A stretch of 64,000 nt of DNA from Kumtagia ephedrae (GTDB lineage Bacteria; Pseudomonadota; Alphaproteobacteria; Rhizobiales; Rhizobiaceae): positions 124,001-188,000 of the forward strand of contig NZ_PXYK01000006.1 in the NCBI RefSeq assembly GCF_003012745.1, given 5' to 3'. Position 1 is the stretch's first letter. The number at the start of each line of letters is the position of its first letter. The position numbers were made by a program, and so were the translations under genes. Under the pieces are notes generated by a model. That model was not told where the DNA came from and searched no databases. It worked only from the letters and a program-made list of their open reading frames with translations. This document shows positions 60,774 through 64,000 of this stretch, one piece after another.

Positions 60774-61887
60774 CAAGCCGCCCCTGCGCCTCGGCCTGAT
60801 CGGCACCGGCTTCATGGGCAAGACCCATGTGTTCGGCTTCACCACCGCGCAACGGGTGTTCGACCTGCCGTTCGAGATCGTGCTGCACGCGATAGCCGAC
60901 CGCACCGAAGCGTTGGCGGCGGACGCCGCACGCACGCTCGGCTTCGAAAAATCGAGCGGCGACTGGAGGGCGCTCGTCGCCGACCCCGAGATCGACCTGA
61001 TCGACATCACCGCGCCCAACGCCTTTCACAAGGAGATGGCGCTGGCGGCGATCGCGGCGGGAAAACACGTCTATTGCGAGAAGCCGCTGGCGCCCTCCGC
61101 GCAGGATGCGCGGACGATGGCGGAGGCGGCCGAGAAGGCCGGCGTGAAGACGCAGGTCGGCTTCAACTATCTGTGCAACCCGATGCTCGGCCTGGCGCGC
61201 GAGCTGATCGCCGGCGGCGAGCTCGGCGAGATCCGCAGCTATCGCGGCGTCCATGCCGAGGACTACATGGCCGATGCGGACGGCCCCTTCACCTTCCGCC
61301 ACGACCCGGCGGGCGGCGGCGCGCTCGCCGACATCGGCAGCCATGCGCTCGCCACCGCGGAATACCTGCTCGGGCCGATCAGCGCGGTGACGGGCGAGTG
61401 CATCACCGTGATCGGCGAACGCCCCGACGGCAGGGGCGGACGGCGCAGCGTCGAGGTGGACGACATCGGCCGCGCCTTCCTGCGTTTCGCCAGCCGCGCC
61501 ACCGGCTGCATCGAGGCCAACTGGATCGCCATGGGCCGCAAGATGCAGCACGATTTCGAAGTCTACGGCAGCAAGGGCGCGCTGGTCTTCAGCCAGGAGC
61601 GCTTCAACGAACTCCACTTCTACAGCGCCGCCGATCCCTCCGGCCGGCGCGGCTTCCGCAGGATCGAGGCCGGGCCGGACCACGAGCCCTACGGCCTGTT
61701 CTGCGTGGCGCCCGGCCACCAGCTCGGCTTCAACGACTTGAAGGCGATCGAGGCCGCCCGCTTCCTCGAGGCGATCGCCGGCAGGCGGCCGGAACCGTTC
61801 GGTTTCCGCGCCGGCCAGCGCGTGCAAGAGCTGGTGGAGGCCATCCAGCGCTCCTCGCGCGAAGGCGTCCGGGTCCGGGTGGGCTAA
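60763..61887 (+). CDS. Gfo/Idh/MocA family dehydrogenase
   Basis: A 374-residue NAD(P)-dependent sugar dehydrogenase. RLGLIGTGFMGKTHVFGF is the Rossmann loop, EKPLAPSAQDARTM holds the Lys-Pro active-site motif, and GGGALADIGSHALATAEYLLG supplies the catalytic Asp-x-x-x-His. It overlaps the hydroxyacid dehydrogenase stop by 11 bases, so the pair is co-translated. It differs clearly from iolG at 56018, so the two are not recent duplicates. The substrate may be a polyol or amino-sugar derivative. Confidence 0.9.
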   Translation: MASDKPPLRLGLIGTGFMGKTHVFGFTTAQRVFDLPFEIVLHAIADRTEALAADAARTLGFEKSSGDWRALVADPEIDLIDITAPNAFHKEMALAAIAAGKHVYCEKPLAPSAQDARTMAEAAEKAGVKTQVGFNYLCNPMLGLARELIAGGELGEIRSYRGVHAEDYMADADGPFTFRHDPAGGGALADIGSHALATAEYLLGPISAVTGECITVIGERPDGRGGRRSVEVDDIGRAFLRFASRATGCIEANWIAMGRKMQHDFEVYGSKGALVFSQERFNELHFYSAADPSGRRGFRRIEAGPDHEPYGLFCVAPGHQLGFNDLKAIEAARFLEAIAGRRPEPFGFRAGQRVQELVEAIQRSSREGVRVRVG

Positions 61888-62013
61888 GCTCGCGGCGGTG
61901 CCGACGCGAAGGTCCGTCCGGGCGCCACGAGACTGCATCGAGGCGGCGGGGATGCTTTTCCATTCGATCTTCCGCTAGAAGGGTGCCCGGACGAGGCGCC
62001 CGGGGAGAGACCG

Positions 62014-63078
62014 ATGGACACGATCGAGGCAGAGGGCATCACGCTTTCCTTCCGGCCGGAGGGCGGGGTCATCGACGGCCTCGTCATCGCCACGGAGACG
62101 GGCGACCTGCGCCCGCTGCACCGAGCACCGTGGCTGGACGGCGGCGAGGTGCTGCCCGACCATGTGGCGCCGGTCGAGCGGCGGCTCGCCGGCGACTTCT
62201 TCTGCGCACCGTTCGGCGATGCCGGGCCGGACGTGCCGATCCATGGCTGGCCGGCCAACGGCACCTGGGAGAGCGCCGGCACGGTCGCGCGGACGGGCGG
62301 GACGGTGACGGCACGCTACCGCCTGCGCGAGACGGTCGAAGGCGCGCGGCTCACCAAGGAGATCGCGCTGCGCGACGGCCATCCGGTCGTCTACCAGACC
62401 CATGTCTTCGAGGGCGGTGCCGGAAAGATCCCGGTGGCGCACCATGCCATGCTGCATGTTCCGGGCGGCGCACGGCTCAGCTTCTCGCCCAAATCGGCGG
62501 GCAGGACCCCCTCCGGCGCGCCGGAGCCCGATCCGGCCCGCGGCCGCTCCATCCTCGCCTACCCGCAGCGCTTCGCGTCGCTTGCGGCGGTGCGGCGGGC
62601 CGACGGCGGCGTCACCGATGCGCGCCTCTATCCGTTCGACGGTGGACACGAGGATCTGGTGGCGCTGTCGGAAATGCCCGGCACCGCGATCGGCTGGACG
62701 GCGGCGCTGGCGGCGTCCGGCGGCTTCCTGTTCTTCGCCGTCAAGGATGCGCGGGCCCTGCCGCACACCGTGCTGTGGATGAGCAATGGCGGCCGCAGTT
62801 ATTCCCCCTGGAACAGCCGGCACCGGGCGGTGATCGGCATGGAGGAAGCCGTCGTCGGCTTTCATCTCGCCGGCGGCGGCGATACCGACGGCCTGCCGAC
62901 CGGGCTGACGCTCGGCGACGGCAAGACGACGGCGATCCGCTATGCCTTCGGCGCCATCGCCGCGCCGCAAGGCTGGACCGAGGTGGGCGACATCCAGATC
63001 GCCGCCGACACGATCACGCTGACCGACGTCGGCGGCGATGCACGCGTCCTGCCGTTCGACGGCGGGCACTTCAGGTGA
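62014..63078 (+). CDS. Aldose 1-epimerase/galactose-mutarotase-like protein
   Basis: A 354-residue beta-sandwich protein with the galactose-mutarotase fold suggested by FFCAPFGDAGPDVPIHGWPANGTW near residue 65 and a later LYPFDGGHEDLVAL and HTVLWMSNGGRSYSPW block. The His in IHGW may serve as substrate-binding residue. It is less conserved than true GalM and may act on an inositol or sugar-acid substrate or have lost activity. It is 126 bases after the dehydrogenase gene, probably in the same transcript; no terminator is seen between. Confidence 0.72.
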   Translation: MDTIEAEGITLSFRPEGGVIDGLVIATETGDLRPLHRAPWLDGGEVLPDHVAPVERRLAGDFFCAPFGDAGPDVPIHGWPANGTWESAGTVARTGGTVTARYRLRETVEGARLTKEIALRDGHPVVYQTHVFEGGAGKIPVAHHAMLHVPGGARLSFSPKSAGRTPSGAPEPDPARGRSILAYPQRFASLAAVRRADGGVTDARLYPFDGGHEDLVALSEMPGTAIGWTAALAASGGFLFFAVKDARALPHTVLWMSNGGRSYSPWNSRHRAVIGMEEAVVGFHLAGGGDTDGLPTGLTLGDGKTTAIRYAFGAIAAPQGWTEVGDIQIAADTITLTDVGGDARVLPFDGGHFR

Positions 63079-63103
63079 TCGTTCCGGCGGCGCCCGGCCG
63101 GGC

Positions 63104-63814
63104 TCAGGCGTAGGCCGCGCCAAGCCGCTCCAGCGCCTCGTCGAGGCCGACATGGCCGCGGAAGCCGCCGGCGCCGCGCGCCTCCTCGCCACGCTCGATC
63201 GCATGGGCGAACCGCACCGCCGGATCGGCCTCCAGGCGCTCGAACAGGCGCTGCAGCCCCGGATAGTCCTTGCGGTCGATGACGTCGTGGTATTTCGTCC
63301 AGCGGGCGATGCCGGCGAAATAGGCGTCGGCCAGCGTGCGGCTCTCGCCCAGGAGCCAGTCGCTCGCGCCGAGCATCCGCTCCAGATCGGCGTGCACCTT
63401 GTGCAGGTTGGCGGCGCCGTAGGACCGCAGGGCCTTCTTCTCGCCGCCCTCCAGCTCGTGCTCGAGTGCGTACCAGAGCGGGCTGAAGCCGTTGAAGAGG
63501 CTGGTGTTCAGATAGGCGATCATCTGGTTGAGACGGTCGAAGCCGGGTGTGCCCTGCGCAAAGGCGAGGCCCTTGCCGACGCCGTGTGGGGCGAGATGGT
63601 TGAGGATCGCCATGCTTTCCGAGATCAGCCGGCCGTCGGCGGTCATCAGCGTCGGCGTCTCGCCGACCGGGTTGATGCGGCGGTAGCGCCCGCTCTGCAC
63701 CGTTTCGGGCATCTCGATGCGGCTGAGCCTGTAGGGAATGCCGAGCCATTCGAGCGCCACGATCGAGCCGAACGAGCAGCCCGAAGGGATGCCGTAGAAA
63801 AGGATGGGTTCCAT
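63104..63814 (-). CDS. Glutathione S-transferase family protein
   Basis: The 236 residues have an N-terminal thioredoxin-like GST domain (LFYGIPSGCSFGSIVALEWLGIPYRL, then GETPTLMTADGRLISESMAIL, where Glu-Ser binds glutathione) and an all-helical C-terminal domain (DWLLGESRTLADAYFAGIARW). The active residue would be Ser or Cys in SGCSFGS. It conjugates or reduces using glutathione; the substrate is unknown. It is divergent from a LysR gene that starts at 63916, with a shared inverted repeat between them, so regulation by that LysR is likely. Confidence 0.9.
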   Translation of the reverse strand: MEPILFYGIPSGCSFGSIVALEWLGIPYRLSRIEMPETVQSGRYRRINPVGETPTLMTADGRLISESMAILNHLAPHGVGKGLAFAQGTPGFDRLNQMIAYLNTSLFNGFSPLWYALEHELEGGEKKALRSYGAANLHKVHADLERMLGASDWLLGESRTLADAYFAGIARWTKYHDVIDRKDYPGLQRLFERLEADPAVRFAHAIERGEEARGAGGFRGHVGLDEALERLGAAYA

Positions 63815-63855
63815 GTGCCGTCTCCTTGGTTGTCGATGACGGCAATATGGCTGTA

Positions 63856-63899
63856 TGGACTTTGAACCTGTAGCGGGGCATTATGCGCTTCAAAGTCCA
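63856..63899. promoter_or_regulatory. Inverted repeat between divergent GST and LysR genes
   Basis: TGGACTTTGAA (63856-63866) and TTCAAAGTCCA (63889-63899) are exact complements with a 22-base spacer. More TGGAC half-sites follow at 63906. The site lies between the GST start (63814) and the LysR start (63916), where a LysR-type regulator would bind. Confidence 0.65.
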
Positions 63900-63915
63900 C
63901 ATATATGGACATTGC

Positions 63916-64000
63916 ATGTACAACCTCAACGATCTGGTGATTTTCGTGCAGGCTGTCGAGACGGGCGGATTCGCGGCGGCGGGGCGGCGGCTCGGCCTGC
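63916..64000 (+). CDS. LysR-family regulator, N-terminal part
   Basis: The ATG at 63916 opens MYNLNDLVIFVQAVETGGFAAAGRRLGL, the beginning of a LysR winged-helix domain, and the frame runs off the window. It is divergent from the GST gene and probably controls it through the repeat at 63856. Only 28 residues are visible, so the effector class is unknown. Confidence 0.8.
   Translation, partial: MYNLNDLVIFVQAVETGGFAAAGRRLGL

Overview
The window is high-GC DNA with the gene content of an alphaproteobacterium of the order Rhizobiales, most like Mesorhizobium, Aminobacter or another Phyllobacteriaceae. The evidence is a split F0 ATP synthase operon with b and b' subunits, a BacA/SbmA-type transporter, GlyQ and GlyS as separate subunits, a DUF6101-type gene, and several families of GC-rich palindromic repeats common in that group. 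No rRNA, tRNA, CRISPR array, integrase or transposase was seen.

Layout. 1-2.0 kb: a TPR tail, a NADAR-domain gene and an Xre-RES toxin-antitoxin pair with a clear operator. 2.1-6.0 kb: glyQ-glyS, both enlarged by in-frame copies of a roughly 145-bp palindromic element. 6.1-12.2 kb: a secreted low-complexity protein, Sua5/TsaC, a GlcD-type FAD dehydrogenase, a 35-residue proline-rich peptide gene, an SGNH-like/GSCFA pair and DUF6101. 12.2-15 kb: atpI-B-E-F'-F on the minus strand, ending in a strong terminator. 15-26.8 kb: housekeeping and mixed genes (SleB-type hydrolase, der, YfgM-like protein, polysaccharide deacetylase, bacA, an MFS exporter, a LysR regulator, an M29 aminopeptidase, a TacAT-type toxin-antitoxin pair, an ArsC-like protein). 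26.9-30.4 kb: tctCBA tripartite tricarboxylate transporter.

30.5-44.2 kb is one minus-strand methylamine module. It encodes the complete N-methylglutamate pathway: mgsABC (N-methylglutamate synthase), gmaS (gamma-glutamylmethylamide synthetase) and mgdABCD (N-methylglutamate dehydrogenase, homologous to heterotetrameric sarcosine oxidase). Upstream is a tightly packed six-gene operon of an APC permease, three very small membrane proteins (one only 55 residues) and two further membrane proteins. The permease and its small partners are the best candidate here for an undescribed system, possibly a multi-component amine importer.

44.6-64 kb is a carbohydrate region. A sugar ABC transporter (substrate-binding protein, ATPase, two permeases) is followed by gluconokinase and preceded by a LacI-family regulator with a perfect operator palindrome. 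Next come an RpiR regulator, a 2-hydroxyacid dehydrogenase, a Gfo/Idh/MocA dehydrogenase, an SDR and an IolE-like enzyme. A divergent plus-strand operon has a chimeric leader ORF, a second hydroxyacid dehydrogenase and a second Gfo/Idh/MocA enzyme. An aldose-epimerase-like protein, a GST and a truncated LysR gene close the window. Together these suggest catabolism of an inositol-like or sugar-acid substrate whose identity the sequence does not give.

At least four repeat families were found by eye. Two of them occur inside coding sequences, in frame.
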